A stretch of 64,000 bases of DNA from Enterococcus lemanii (GTDB lineage Bacteria > Bacillota > Bacilli > Lactobacillales > Enterococcaceae). Location of the stretch: NCBI RefSeq assembly GCF_016909125.1, contig NZ_JAFBFD010000004.1, forward strand, positions 1 to 64,000, in the 5' to 3' direction. Each line of letters opens with the position of its first letter. Position 1 is the first letter of the stretch. Under the pieces are notes generated by a model, which worked only from the letters and a program-made list of their open reading frames with translations, ran no database searches and was not told where the DNA came from. The translations under genes were made by a program, and so were the position numbers. This document shows, one piece after another, positions 9,245-18,722 of this stretch.

Positions 9245-11581
9245 TTGGCTAAAATAAAAATACAATGTGATGAAAAATTAATGCCTCTTGGTGATTTATA
9301 TGGTTTGTTTTTTGAAGATTTGAATCATGCCGCAGATGGGGGTCTGTATGCAGAGATGATTCAAAATCGTTCGTTTGAATTTTGCGAGTTAGATCATCCG
9401 ACTTATCATGCTCTTTATGCCTGGGAAGATGCAAACGGACAACCGCTATCTGAAAAGAGTACGAGTCTTCGTGTGTTATCAGATGATTTTTTACATGTCC
9501 AAAATCGGAATTATTTAAAAGTAAATCGACTAGAAGAAACGATTATAAGAAATCGAGGCTATAACCAAGGTTTGTATTTACAATCAGGAGAGAAGTATCG
9601 TCTGTCATTTTTTGCCAAACCAGATTTAAAGGAACAACAACTCATTTTGCAATTACAAAATGCATCTGGCGAGGTTTTTACCGAATCCGTTATTCCAATT
9701 ACCGAAAAGAGTTGGCGTAAATATGAAGTAGTCGTTACTATGGAGCGAACCGTTACAGATGGCCGTTTAGCGATCGTATTTCCACCAAAAACGGATTTAG
9801 CGATTGATATGATCTCAGTCTTTCCTGTAAATACATTTAAAAATCGCGAAAATGGTTGTCGCAAGGATTTGGCCGAAAAATTAGCCGCGATGAAACCGAA
9901 ATTCATGCGTTTTCCAGGGGGCTGTTTAGTACATGATGGAAGTTTAAACGCAGAAGATCATGATTCGATGTATCGTTGGAAAAAAACGCTTGGTCCCGTC
10001 GAAACACGGCCGACTCGTCGTAATAATTGGGGATATAATCAATCATTAGGCCTTGGCTTTTTTGAATACTTTCAATTGTGTGAGGATTTAGGAGCAAAAC
10101 CAATCCCTGTCCTACCAGCTGGCTGGGATCCACACCATCAAAGAGCGGTACCAATAGCGGAGTTGGATGAGTGGCTACAAGACGCGTTAGATTTAATTGC
10201 GTTTGCAAATGGTGAGGCGGACTCGACTTGGGGAAGTGTGCGCGCAAAGATGGGGCATCCCGAACCATTTTCTCTAGAATACCTTGCGATCGGAAATGAG
10301 GAAGTCGGTCCAGAATTTTTTGAGCGCTATACATATTTCCACGAAGCAATCCGCCAAGCTTACCCAGAAATAAAACTAATTAATTCAGCTGGCCCATTTT
10401 CAGCCGGAAGTGAATATGATCGTGGTTGGGAAAGCGCTCGAACGCATCAATCGGATTTGGTCGATGAGCACTACTACGCTTCGCCAGAATGGTTTTTAGC
10501 CAATCATACTCGTTACGATTCTTTTGATGCACAAGGGCCTAAAGTTTTTTTAGGGGAGTATGCAGCAAAATCAAATCGTTGGTGGAGTGCATTAGCGGAA
10601 GCCAGCTACATGATTGGATTAGAAAGAAATGCTGATAAAGTAGCGCTAGCTTGTTATGCCCCGCTACTTGCAAACATCGATTATGTTAATTGGCGACCAG
10701 ACTTGATTTGGTTTAACCAAGAAACCGTTTATGGTTCGGTCAATTACGATGTTCAAAAATTATTTATGACCAATCAAGGGACGCATAACGTTGCTTTTGA
10801 AATGTCCGATTTTCCTGAAGCTGAAATTGTCGATGATACAGCAATGACCGGTTCGTTTGGTTTCGTTGGCGATCATGCGGATATAGAAGTAACTTCTTTG
10901 ACTGTTACGGATGAAAAAACCGGTCAAGTCACGGCATATGATGTGAAAACAATCGGTGGCTCTGAGCGTCAGCTACTTGATACGCTTCAAATGGAACATT
11001 ACAAAATAACTTTTCATTTTACCAAAACGGGTGGTCGGGTAGATAAAGGATTCCAGTTATTCTTTGGTCAAAAAGATGAAAAAAATTATTATAGTTGGAG
11101 CTTGGGTGGTTGGCAAAACCAAGATTGTTTGCTAAGTAGTCATGTTAACGGCTGCGACAGTGTCCTAACGCAATCAATTTGGCAAGTACAAACGAATCAA
11201 GCCTATCTTTGTGAGTTGGAGGTTAATCATCGTCAATTAACTACAACAATTAACGGCCAGGTATTTAACGAAACAAAAGAGTTACCGTTAGTGATCCAAC
11301 CCCTTTATGTAAATACGGTATATGACGAAGAAAAAGAAGTGTTTATTCTAAAAATCGTCAACGTGAGAGAGGATCAATTTCATTTTAACTTGGATAATTC
11401 ATGGGATAAAATTAATCTGACGCAGCTTTCAGCAGAAATCACAGCAGAAAATTCGCTAGAACACCCTGAGCAAGTAACGGTTAAAAAAGAGGAGATTCCT
11501 TCAAGTAATCAAGCATTTGTTGTGGAACCATTTAGTGTTTTATTTTTAGAGTTTACCCCCCCAAAAAAAAATAAGAAATAA
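9245..11581 (+). CDS. GH51 alpha-L-arabinofuranosidase
   Basis: A 778-residue intracellular GH51 enzyme releasing alpha-L-arabinofuranose from arabinan or arabinogalactan oligosaccharides. Visible blocks are LYGLFFEDLNHAADGG near the start, MRFPGGC, YLAIGNEEVGPE (acid/base E352) and KVFLGEYAA (nucleophile E438). The C-terminal 300 residues form the extended all-beta region of the long bacterial GH51 type. TTG 9245 is preferred: GGAGGAGG (9228-9235) lies 9 bases upstream, while the in-frame ATG at 9236 abuts it. The GH43 gene follows after 24 bases, so the two form an operon. Confidence 0.94.
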   Translation: MAKIKIQCDEKLMPLGDLYGLFFEDLNHAADGGLYAEMIQNRSFEFCELDHPTYHALYAWEDANGQPLSEKSTSLRVLSDDFLHVQNRNYLKVNRLEETIIRNRGYNQGLYLQSGEKYRLSFFAKPDLKEQQLILQLQNASGEVFTESVIPITEKSWRKYEVVVTMERTVTDGRLAIVFPPKTDLAIDMISVFPVNTFKNRENGCRKDLAEKLAAMKPKFMRFPGGCLVHDGSLNAEDHDSMYRWKKTLGPVETRPTRRNNWGYNQSLGLGFFEYFQLCEDLGAKPIPVLPAGWDPHHQRAVPIAELDEWLQDALDLIAFANGEADSTWGSVRAKMGHPEPFSLEYLAIGNEEVGPEFFERYTYFHEAIRQAYPEIKLINSAGPFSAGSEYDRGWESARTHQSDLVDEHYYASPEWFLANHTRYDSFDAQGPKVFLGEYAAKSNRWWSALAEASYMIGLERNADKVALACYAPLLANIDYVNWRPDLIWFNQETVYGSVNYDVQKLFMTNQGTHNVAFEMSDFPEAEIVDDTAMTGSFGFVGDHADIEVTSLTVTDEKTGQVTAYDVKTIGGSERQLLDTLQMEHYKITFHFTKTGGRVDKGFQLFFGQKDEKNYYSWSLGGWQNQDCLLSSHVNGCDSVLTQSIWQVQTNQAYLCELEVNHRQLTTTINGQVFNETKELPLVIQPLYVNTVYDEEKEVFILKIVNVREDQFHFNLDNSWDKINLTQLSAEITAENSLEHPEQVTVKKEEIPSSNQAFVVEPFSVLFLEFTPPKKNKK

Positions 11582-11605
11582 AAAATAAAATGAAACGGAG
11601 AAAAA

Positions 11606-13381
11606 ATGATGGAAAGATTTTTATTTGCGCACTTCACAGGTGAGCACGAAAATGGTGAACAAGTTTATTTTTCGGTCAGTGAAGATGGCCGCCACTTTCA
11701 TGACTTAAATGAAGGGCATCCTGTATTAACGTCGAAAATCGGAAAAAAAGGTGCTCGTGATCCTTTTTTAATTCGCGATGAAAAGAACCAAAAATTTTAT
11801 TTAATCGCGACAGATTTGAGAATCCGTGCTGGAGAAGGTTGGATTGCTGCACAAGAAAAAGGAAGCTTAAACATTCTTGTTTGGGAATCTGAAGACTTGG
11901 TTTACTGGAGTGAACCACGCTTTTTACCTGTTTTGTTACCACAAGCAGGAAATGTTTGGGCACCGGAAGCGATTTATGATGAAGAAAAAGAAGCTTTCTT
12001 AGTCTTTTGGGCTTCTAAAGTCGATGGGAAACATAAAATGTATGCGGCCTATACCAATGATTTTAAAGAATTAAGCGAACCGTTTTTATTTTTAGAAAAA
12101 GACAATGACGTAATTGATAGTACAATCATTAGGAAGGAAGAATACTATTACCGCTTCACAAAAGATGAGACGACTAGTCGGATTATTATGGAAAAATCAC
12201 CAACTTTAACTGGGACATACACACAAGTAGACTCACCACTCTTAGCTTCATTAAAAGGAGTGGAAGGCCCTGAAATTTATCAAGTAAGTGATGGCCAATG
12301 GTATTTAATTGTTGATCAATTCTCTAAAGGGTTAGGTTATGCCATTTTAACGACGGCTAACTTAGGCGAAGAAGATTTTGTCTTTATGCCAGAAGAAGAC
12401 TATGACTTTGGTGAAAATTTAAAGCGTCATGGTGGTGTATTGCCAATTACACCAGCAGAATATCAACGTTTGCTTAAATACTATCAACAACAAAACCCAG
12501 TAATTAAAGGACTTTGGGCGGATCCGGATTTGGTAAAATTTGGGGATGACTATTATATTTATCCGACAACAGATGGAACAAAAGATTGGGGATCAGATGC
12601 ATTTTCTGTTTTTAGTTCAAAAAACTTACAAGATTTTACTCACGAAGGCGTCATTGTTGATTTCAAAACAACGCAAGTTCCGTGGGCAGTCAGCCATGCA
12701 TGGGCTCCTTGTATTGCTGAAAAAGCCGGGAAATACTACCACTATTTTTGTGGGAAACGAGCAGACGGGCAATCTTGTATTGGCGTAGCGGTTAGCCAAA
12801 GTCCAGTTGGGCCGTTTGTTTCAACACCAGAACCCTTATTAACGCCAGAAGTGATTCAAGAGCACCAATTAAAAATGGCTCAAATGATTGACCCGAGTAT
12901 TTATCAAGAAGATGGCCGCACCTACTTATTATTTGGAAATGGACAAACAGGCGCCATTGTGGAATTGACGGATGATTTAGTTGGTTATAAAAAAGAGACG
13001 TTGCAAGCGTATGAAGGCCTGGTTGATTTTCGTGAAGCAGTTGAAGTTTTTAAAAGAGGAGATTTGTATCATTTTACCTGGTCAAGTGATGATACCCGAA
13101 GTGAAAATTATCACGTAAACTATGGTATTTCAAAAAGTTTGTTTGGTCCAATCACGTACCAATACCCAATCTTAGAAAAGTATCCTGAAAGAAATATTTT
13201 AGGCACAGGACACCACAGTATTTTAAAAGAGCCTGATAAAGATGAATACTATATCGCTTATCATCGCTTTGGCACCCCACTAGAAAATTATCAAGAAGAT
13301 GAAAAAGGCTTCAATCGTGAAACCTGTATTTCCCCACTTGACTTTGATCATCAAGGATTATTAAGAAAAGTGATTGTTTAA
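11606..13381 (+). CDS. Tandem GH43-type arabinosidase (two beta-propellers)
   Basis: A 591-residue cytoplasmic protein with two five-bladed propeller domains. Residues about 1-290 have GARDPFLIRD, VWAPEAIYDEE and VEGPEIY. Residues about 300-591 have ADPDLVKFGDDYYIYPT, HAWAPCIAEKAGKYYHYF, IDPSIYQEDGRTYLLFG and a GTGHHSI C-terminal block. Both carry GH43-like acidic positions (RDPF, then ADPD). The second domain looks like the canonical GH43 catalytic unit and the first a relative. Likely substrates are arabinan or arabino-oligosaccharides, acting with the GH51 enzyme upstream. ATGATG leaves a two-residue start ambiguity (11606 or 11609) after CGGAG. Confidence 0.88.
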   Translation: MMERFLFAHFTGEHENGEQVYFSVSEDGRHFHDLNEGHPVLTSKIGKKGARDPFLIRDEKNQKFYLIATDLRIRAGEGWIAAQEKGSLNILVWESEDLVYWSEPRFLPVLLPQAGNVWAPEAIYDEEKEAFLVFWASKVDGKHKMYAAYTNDFKELSEPFLFLEKDNDVIDSTIIRKEEYYYRFTKDETTSRIIMEKSPTLTGTYTQVDSPLLASLKGVEGPEIYQVSDGQWYLIVDQFSKGLGYAILTTANLGEEDFVFMPEEDYDFGENLKRHGGVLPITPAEYQRLLKYYQQQNPVIKGLWADPDLVKFGDDYYIYPTTDGTKDWGSDAFSVFSSKNLQDFTHEGVIVDFKTTQVPWAVSHAWAPCIAEKAGKYYHYFCGKRADGQSCIGVAVSQSPVGPFVSTPEPLLTPEVIQEHQLKMAQMIDPSIYQEDGRTYLLFGNGQTGAIVELTDDLVGYKKETLQAYEGLVDFREAVEVFKRGDLYHFTWSSDDTRSENYHVNYGISKSLFGPITYQYPILEKYPERNILGTGHHSILKEPDKDEYYIAYHRFGTPLENYQEDEKGFNRETCISPLDFDHQGLLRKVIV

Positions 13382-13393
13382 GAATAATAGGCA

Positions 13394-13445
13394 AGAAGAA
13401 CGCACACGAATTACTACTAAAGGTACGGAATGTGCGTTCTTTGCT
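13394..13445 (+). terminator. Hairpin after the GH51-GH43 operon
   Basis: AAGAACGCACA (13396-13406) pairs with TGTGCGTTCTT (13431-13441) around a 24-base loop. The T run is short, so termination may be weak. Confidence 0.55.
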
Positions 13446-13491
13446 ATAAATAAAATCTAATAAAGATAATTAAATAATAGAATTGATAAAA

Positions 13492-13505
13492 TGTAAGCGT
13501 TTAAT
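13492..13505 (+). promoter_or_regulatory. cre-like site TGTAAGCGTTTAAT
   Basis: It matches 12 of 14 positions of the CcpA cre consensus TGWAANCGNTNWCA and lies upstream of the ArsR-type regulator promoter. The core TGTAAGCGTTT is repeated at 49476 and 57060 in this window. Confidence 0.5.
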
Positions 13506-13644
13506 TTAAAGGCGACACAACTGGTATTAATTGATAAAACAAGCTTTTTAATTAATGAACGGCCAGTATTCTATTTGAACGAATAAAAAAGAATGAAATG
13601 CAGTCGAATAGTTAGGTAATTAGTTAATAGCATAAATTAAATTC

Positions 13645-13673
13645 TTGACTTTTTACTTTGTTCAGTTTATAAA
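13645..13673 (+). promoter_or_regulatory. Promoter of the ArsR-type regulator
   Basis: TTGACT (13645-13650), a 17-base spacer and TATAAA (13668-13673) lie about 50 bases upstream of the start codon. The rest of the 343-base gap shows only the cre-like site and AT-rich sequence. Confidence 0.65.
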
Positions 13674-13724
13674 GAGGAGGATAGGCTAGTTAAATTGTAA
13701 AGGATATAAAGGAGTCGATGAGAA

Positions 13725-14684
13725 ATGAGAGTACCCTTATCAGAAGAATCATTACCCGTTTTTGAAGCAATCTCAAGCGCGACACGTATAAAAATTATTA
13801 ATTTGCTTTCAAGAAAAAGAATGAATGTAAAAGAACTAGCAGAGGAATTAGAACTGAGTAATCCAGTGACCGCGAAACACGTAACCATTCTTGAAAAAGC
13901 CGGGATTATTAAAACCGAACGGATTCCAGGAAAAGCAGGAATGCAAAAACAATCAATTTTAAAGGTCGACTTAATTGAAATTAATTTTCCGCAAAAGATT
14001 TATCCGGCGTATGAATTTTACGATATTTCAGTTCCAATTGGTCAATATATTGATTTTGATGTCACGCCAACTTGCGGTCTAGCCAGCGAGTATGAACAAA
14101 TCGGGGAATACGACGAGCCAAAATACTTTGTCGATCCTCGTCGTTCAGAAGCATCAATCTTATGGTTCACGAAAGGATTTGTCGAATATAAAGTTATGAA
14201 TCCGTTAAGCCATAACGATCGACTACAAATGGTTGAAATTACGTTGGAACTTTCTTCAGAATTTCCAACAGGGAATAACAATTGGCCATCAGACATCACC
14301 TTCACTTTAAATGGTATGGAAATTGGCACGTGGTTATCACCGGGCGATTTTGTGGACGTAAAAGGAAAATTAAACCCAGATTGGTGGCAATCCACGATGA
14401 ATCAATATGGTGTGGAAGTCAACATCCGAATTACCAATCACGGCGTTTGGATTAATGGGAAACAAACACTTTGGGCGCGAATGAAAGAATTACGCTTAGA
14501 CAAAATGATGTATGATTTTAAAATTGAAGTGAAAGAAGATGCGGAACACGTAGGTGGTTGTACGATCTTTGGTGAGAAATTTGGGAATCATCCGACCAAT
14601 ATTGATTTTCGCTATTATTATAGTGAGAAGAGCGACCCGGAGGATGAAATGCTCCCACCTGAGCTACCAGTAGAATCGGTTTAA
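13725..14684 (+). CDS. ArsR-type winged-helix regulator with large C-terminal sensory domain
   Basis: A 319-residue protein. Residues about 10-85 form an ArsR-like winged helix (SSATRIKIINLLSRKRMNVKELA, NPVTAKHVTILEKAGII). ArsR repressors are usually about 100 residues, so residues 90-319 form an extra domain. That part has aromatic and beta-rich segments (ILWFTKGFVEYKV, DITFTLNGMEIGTW, HGVWINGKQTLWARMKEL) recalling a jelly-roll carbohydrate-binding fold. I infer a sugar-sensing local regulator, sitting between the arabinosidase operon and GH2. It lacks obvious metal-binding cysteine clusters in the winged helix. GGAG precedes the ATG. Confidence 0.8.
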   Translation: MRVPLSEESLPVFEAISSATRIKIINLLSRKRMNVKELAEELELSNPVTAKHVTILEKAGIIKTERIPGKAGMQKQSILKVDLIEINFPQKIYPAYEFYDISVPIGQYIDFDVTPTCGLASEYEQIGEYDEPKYFVDPRRSEASILWFTKGFVEYKVMNPLSHNDRLQMVEITLELSSEFPTGNNNWPSDITFTLNGMEIGTWLSPGDFVDVKGKLNPDWWQSTMNQYGVEVNIRITNHGVWINGKQTLWARMKELRLDKMMYDFKIEVKEDAEHVGGCTIFGEKFGNHPTNIDFRYYYSEKSDPEDEMLPPELPVESV

Positions 14685-14721
14685 AAATAAAAAAACTTCT
14701 ATTCCTTTGTATATTGATAGA

Positions 14722-14763
14722 TAAGAAACCTTGACTTACTTTTGTCAAGATTTCTTATTTTTT
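14722..14763 (+). terminator. Terminator after the ArsR-type regulator
   Basis: AAGAAACCTTGAC pairs with GTCAAGATTTCTT with one mismatch, followed by ATTTTTT. Confidence 0.8.
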
Positions 14764-14838
14764 GCTATTAGTTATCTATTAAAGTAATTTTAAGAGGGTT
14801 TTTCTTTTCATGAATTATCTAAAAAAGACATCTTTGTA

Positions 14839-14866
14839 TTGAATATGATTGTTAAATTAGTATAAT
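14839..14866 (+). promoter_or_regulatory. Promoter of the GH2 gene
   Basis: TTGAAT (14839-14844), a 16-base spacer and a perfect TATAAT (14861-14866) lie 80 bases before the GH2 start. Confidence 0.68.
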
Positions 14867-14945
14867 TAGAGTTGTAGGGAGACTAAATTCTTCCTTTTAG
14901 TTGTAGAAAAGATTGATAATAATCAAATAAATGAGGTGCAGAAAA

Positions 14946-17321
14946 ATGAAAGCGGTAACGGTCGAGCAGTGGAAGTTTTATTTAGGCGATGAAAAAAATA
15001 GTTGGATGAAAGATTATGATGATCAAGCTTGGACGTCAGTGAATGTCCCACATGATTGGAGTGTAGAGCAGCCTTTTACACGTGAAGCTTCCAGTGGTAC
15101 GGGCTATTTACCAGGTGGTATTGGTTGGTACCGTGGTCGTATTTCTTTAACAGCTATTCGAGATTATCCAACCATTCGTTTAATTTTTGAAGGTGTTTAT
15201 AAAAACGCGCAAGTTTGGGTGAATGGTTACCATGTCGGGTCACGCCCGTCTGGTTATGCAACTTTTTCATTTGAGTTAAATGAACTGATTTCTTATGCTT
15301 TAGACGATGAATTAGTGATTGCAGTCCGCGTAGATCATACCGACATTTCAGATGCGCGGTGGTATAACGGGTCAGGAATCACTCGCCCTGTTCGGATTGA
15401 ATGCCATAAAGCGTGTCAAATTGTTGAGTACGGTACTTTTTTTGAGACAAAGAAAATTGAAGGTGATCAAGCAACAATCGCCATTTCACACACCATCAAA
15501 AACAATTCTGAAAACCCAATTGAAGTGACGGTAACAGAAGAGTTACGTGCAGTCGACTCAAAGCTTAAAGCGACTTTTTCTCAAACCATTTTTTTAAAAG
15601 AACAAGAAGAAAAGCAAGTAATCTTTGACGAAAAATTAACCGGTTTTTCATTGTGGTCAGATGAACATCCGCATTTGAATTTTCTGAAAACAACTTTGAC
15701 GAATCAAACGACAAAAGAAACAAGCGATTACGAAGCGTTAGTCGGCTTACGCACTTTTTCATTTTGTCCGGAAACGGGTTTTACCATAAACGGCGAGAAC
15801 AAAAAATTAAGAGGAGTCTGCCTACATGAAGATGCGGGTTGCTTTGGTGTGGCCGTACCAAGTGTGGTCTGGTTACGTCGTTTAATGAAGTTAAAAGAGA
15901 TGGGGACAAACGCGATTCGGATGGCACATAACCCTCATAGTCAAAGTTTGTATCGTCTGTGTGATATTTTAGGTTTTTATGTCATTGATGAAGCGTTTGA
16001 TGAATGGGAAAATGCTAAAAATAAGTGGTGGCAAGGCCATAATGTTTATCCGCCAAAACATGAAGGGTATGCAGAGTTTTTCCCGAATTGGCATCAAGCA
16101 GATTTAGAAAATATGATTGATGTGAACAAAAATCACCCGTCAATTATTGCTTGGAGTATCGGCAATGAAATCGATTATCCCAACGACCCATATGCCAACC
16201 CGCTTTTTGCTGAAATGACGGGCAATAACGATGCCTCTAAACCAGCAGAAGAAAGAATATATAATCCTAATCGTCCGGATACAAAACGCTTAAGTACGAT
16301 TGCGCATCGTTTAACGGAAATGGCTAAAAAGAAAGATCCTACTCGTCCGATTACTTTAGCGGCTGCCTTTCCAGAGTTATCCAGTCAGACAGGCTTACTT
16401 GATTCACTTGATTTAATTGGTTATAACTACAAAGAGCATTTATACGAAAAAGATCATTTACGCTTCCCCAATCAACCACTTATCGGAAGTGAAAACGGTC
16501 ACGGATATCAAGAGTGGCTAGCTGTAAAAGAGAATAATTATATTTCAGGTCAATTTTTATGGACAGGTATTGATTACCTAGGTGAAGCGCATGGGTGGCC
16601 AATCCATGGCTCTGGTGCGGGGATTTTAACGCTGGCTGGCTTTGAAAAAGAGAATTATTACTTACGTCAAAGTTGGTGGCGCAAAGAACTATCGGCTTAT
16701 TTAGTCACTCGTTTAGCGAACTCATTGGATAATCCTTATGGCGGTTATGAGCGAAAGTGGGATTATGTTCCTGAAACGCCTATAGAAGTCTTTTGTTTTT
16801 CAAATGGTGAACGCGCGGTGCTATCGAATGGCGGTAAAGAGTGGCCAATGACTTATGATGACAAAGTTGGTTATTTTAAAGCTGTTATTCCAGCAACTAT
16901 GGCAACGTTAAAAGTAACAGTAACAAGAAGCGGTGAAGAAGTTACCGATGAATTAGAGGTTAAAACAAGTGCAAGTTACTTTGAAATTACGAATTGGCAA
17001 ATAGGAAATGAGCAACAAACCTTGTTAGAATCTTTTCCAACAGTCATCGAAAATGATTTGTATCAACTTGAAATTGAATTAAAAGATCGCTTTGGCAAAC
17101 GTGCCGTCAATGATTTAAACGTAACCGTTCTAGTAGAAGATGGGGCTCTTTTAGGTCTTGAAAATGGCGACTTAAGTGATATTACGGATTATACAGAAAA
17201 TAAACGTTCGACTTACCAAGGGAGATTAATTTGTTATGTAAAAGGAAGTGCCGAAACTAAAATCAAGATAATGAGCAACAATCTTTTGCAAAAGAATTTT
17301 AGTTTGAGTGAACTTATGTAA
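14946..17321 (+). CDS. GH2 beta-galactosidase/beta-glucuronidase-type enzyme
   Basis: A 791-residue cytoplasmic GH2 enzyme. The N-terminal jelly roll has VNVPHDWSVEQPF and GGIGWYRG, followed by an Ig-like domain. The TIM barrel has GVCLHEDAGCFG, NAIRMAHNPHS and YVIDEAFDEW, with the acid/base in IIAWSIGNE (E408) and the nucleophile in PLIGSENG (E516). A DUF4982-like domain (VFCFSNGERAVL) and a C-terminal Ig-like domain follow. ATG 14946 fits GAGGTG at 14933-14938 with 7-base spacing, better than the ATG at 14931. Substrate cannot be fixed from sequence; beta-galactoside or beta-glucuronide from arabinogalactan are both possible. Confidence 0.9.
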   Translation: MKAVTVEQWKFYLGDEKNSWMKDYDDQAWTSVNVPHDWSVEQPFTREASSGTGYLPGGIGWYRGRISLTAIRDYPTIRLIFEGVYKNAQVWVNGYHVGSRPSGYATFSFELNELISYALDDELVIAVRVDHTDISDARWYNGSGITRPVRIECHKACQIVEYGTFFETKKIEGDQATIAISHTIKNNSENPIEVTVTEELRAVDSKLKATFSQTIFLKEQEEKQVIFDEKLTGFSLWSDEHPHLNFLKTTLTNQTTKETSDYEALVGLRTFSFCPETGFTINGENKKLRGVCLHEDAGCFGVAVPSVVWLRRLMKLKEMGTNAIRMAHNPHSQSLYRLCDILGFYVIDEAFDEWENAKNKWWQGHNVYPPKHEGYAEFFPNWHQADLENMIDVNKNHPSIIAWSIGNEIDYPNDPYANPLFAEMTGNNDASKPAEERIYNPNRPDTKRLSTIAHRLTEMAKKKDPTRPITLAAAFPELSSQTGLLDSLDLIGYNYKEHLYEKDHLRFPNQPLIGSENGHGYQEWLAVKENNYISGQFLWTGIDYLGEAHGWPIHGSGAGILTLAGFEKENYYLRQSWWRKELSAYLVTRLANSLDNPYGGYERKWDYVPETPIEVFCFSNGERAVLSNGGKEWPMTYDDKVGYFKAVIPATMATLKVTVTRSGEEVTDELEVKTSASYFEITNWQIGNEQQTLLESFPTVIENDLYQLEIELKDRFGKRAVNDLNVTVLVEDGALLGLENGDLSDITDYTENKRSTYQGRLICYVKGSAETKIKIMSNNLLQKNFSLSELM

Positions 17322-17357
17322 CAATAAAAAAATCAAAAATACCATTAAAATAAACCG

Positions 17358-17397
17358 AAAAAAGCAAATGATTATGAGAAAATTGTTTGCTTTTTTT
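17358..17397 (+). terminator. Terminator after GH2
   Basis: AAAAAAGCAAA pairs with TTTGCTTTTTT around a loop of about 17 bases, ending in T7. Confidence 0.75.
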
Positions 17398-17535
17398 AGC
17401 ATAGATAATATTTTAAAGCATAATATCAACTGCTTTGTTCGTTGTCTAAATGAGCTATTCGCCTATTTAGTTTCCTTTTGTGATTATTAATCGAAAGGAT
17501 TACTTATTAATTTAGTAGTTACGTTCATTATGTTG

Positions 17536-17565
17536 TTGACAATCGTTAATTGATTTTGGTATTAT
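17536..17565 (+). promoter_or_regulatory. Promoter of the first sugar importer operon
   Basis: TTGACA (17536-17541) is followed by an 18-base spacer and TATTAT (17560-17565), about 170 bases upstream of the first permease gene. Confidence 0.68.
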
Positions 17566-17578
17566 ATAACCAATAACA

Positions 17579-17679
17579 AGATAACGTTTACAAAACAGTT
17601 TGCAAAAAGGTTTTTATATATGGAGAAACCTTTAAATCAGTTCTGTTTTTATTTAAACCACGTATTGTAAACGGTTTCC
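17579..17679 (+). promoter_or_regulatory. Two cre-like sites in the importer leader
   Basis: The reverse strand of 17579-17592 reads TGTAAACGTTATCT, and 17666-17679 reads TGTAAACGGTTTCC. Each matches 13 of 14 positions of the cre consensus. Both lie downstream of the promoter, a roadblock-type position for CcpA. Confidence 0.6.
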
Positions 17680-17734
17680 ACATAATTTATTAATGTTGTT
17701 CTAATTGAATTAAAAGTAGGAAGGAAGAAGGAAG

Positions 17735-18709
17735 ATGGAGATAACTAAGGAAGCAGCCTTTTCCAAAAGTGACAAACAAGGAAATAGCAGAAAGAAGAAG
17801 CCTTTTGTTACAAAGATAAAAGAAAATCGTGTTTTGATTTTAATGTGTATTCCCGCAATTATTTTCTTTTTAGTTTTTGCCTATGCCCCAATGCCAGGAA
17901 ATTACATCGCCTTTACTAATTTTAACTTTCGCGATGGCATTTTTGGTAGTCCTTTTGTTGGGTTGAAAAATTTTGAATTTTTGATTAAATCTGGTCAACT
18001 TTGGAATTTAACCCGCAATACGATTTTATACAATATCGCTTTTATTGGTTTGGGGAATATTTTGCAAATTACGATTGCCTTGATGTTAAACGAAATTCAT
18101 AATAAATACTTCAAAAAAGTGTCACAAACATTAATGTTCTTACCTTATTTTATTTCTGCTGTTTTAATTGGAGCAATTGCTTTTAACATTTTAAATTATG
18201 ATACGGGTGTTTTAAACACCATTATCCGTGAAGCAGGCGGGAATCCTTTAAAAATTTATAGTATGGCAGGTGCTTGGCCATTTATCATTATCTTCTGTCA
18301 ATTATGGCAGTCAACCGGTTATGGTTCGATTGTTTACTTTGCGGCAATTATGGGAATTGATAAGAGTATGATTGAAGCAGCCCAAGTAGATGGAGCAACG
18401 AGTTGGCAACGTATTCGTTATGTGATCTTACCAAATTTAAAACCAACATTTGTCATTTTACTCTTATTTTCACTAGGCGGCATCATGCGAGGAAATTTTG
18501 GCCTTTTCTGGAACTTAATTGGAAATAACTCTCAGCTTTACGCAACGACTGATATTATTGAAACGTCTGTTTATCGTATGATGATGTCACAAAATAACTT
18601 TACCGCGTCGACCGCAGTTGGGCTTTACCAATCATTATTTGGTTTTGCTTTAGTGATGATTAGTAACTGGGTAGTTCGTAAAATAAATAAAGACTACGCA
18701 CTATTTTAG
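17735..18709 (+). CDS. ABC sugar transporter permease (LplB/YteP-type)
   Basis: A 324-residue integral membrane protein with a basic cytoplasmic N-terminus and six predicted helices, starting at VLILMCIPAIIFFLVFAYAPMP. The cytoplasmic coupling motif EAAQVDGATSWQRIRYVILP (about 211-230) is the EAA loop that contacts the ATPase. It belongs to the group that imports oligosaccharides such as pectin fragments (relatives of B. subtilis LplB and YteP). It forms an operon with the second permease (13 bases on) and the binding protein. No ATPase gene is present; such importers usually share an MsmX/MsmK-type ATPase encoded elsewhere. Confidence 0.93.
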   Translation: MEITKEAAFSKSDKQGNSRKKKPFVTKIKENRVLILMCIPAIIFFLVFAYAPMPGNYIAFTNFNFRDGIFGSPFVGLKNFEFLIKSGQLWNLTRNTILYNIAFIGLGNILQITIALMLNEIHNKYFKKVSQTLMFLPYFISAVLIGAIAFNILNYDTGVLNTIIREAGGNPLKIYSMAGAWPFIIIFCQLWQSTGYGSIVYFAAIMGIDKSMIEAAQVDGATSWQRIRYVILPNLKPTFVILLLFSLGGIMRGNFGLFWNLIGNNSQLYATTDIIETSVYRMMMSQNNFTASTAVGLYQSLFGFALVMISNWVVRKINKDYALF

Positions 18710-18722
18710 GAGGCCAAAAGAC

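Noticed and set aside
14042-14395. Minus-strand ORF within the ArsR-type regulator gene
   Set aside because: It lies entirely inside a well-supported gene, has no RBS and resembles no protein family.
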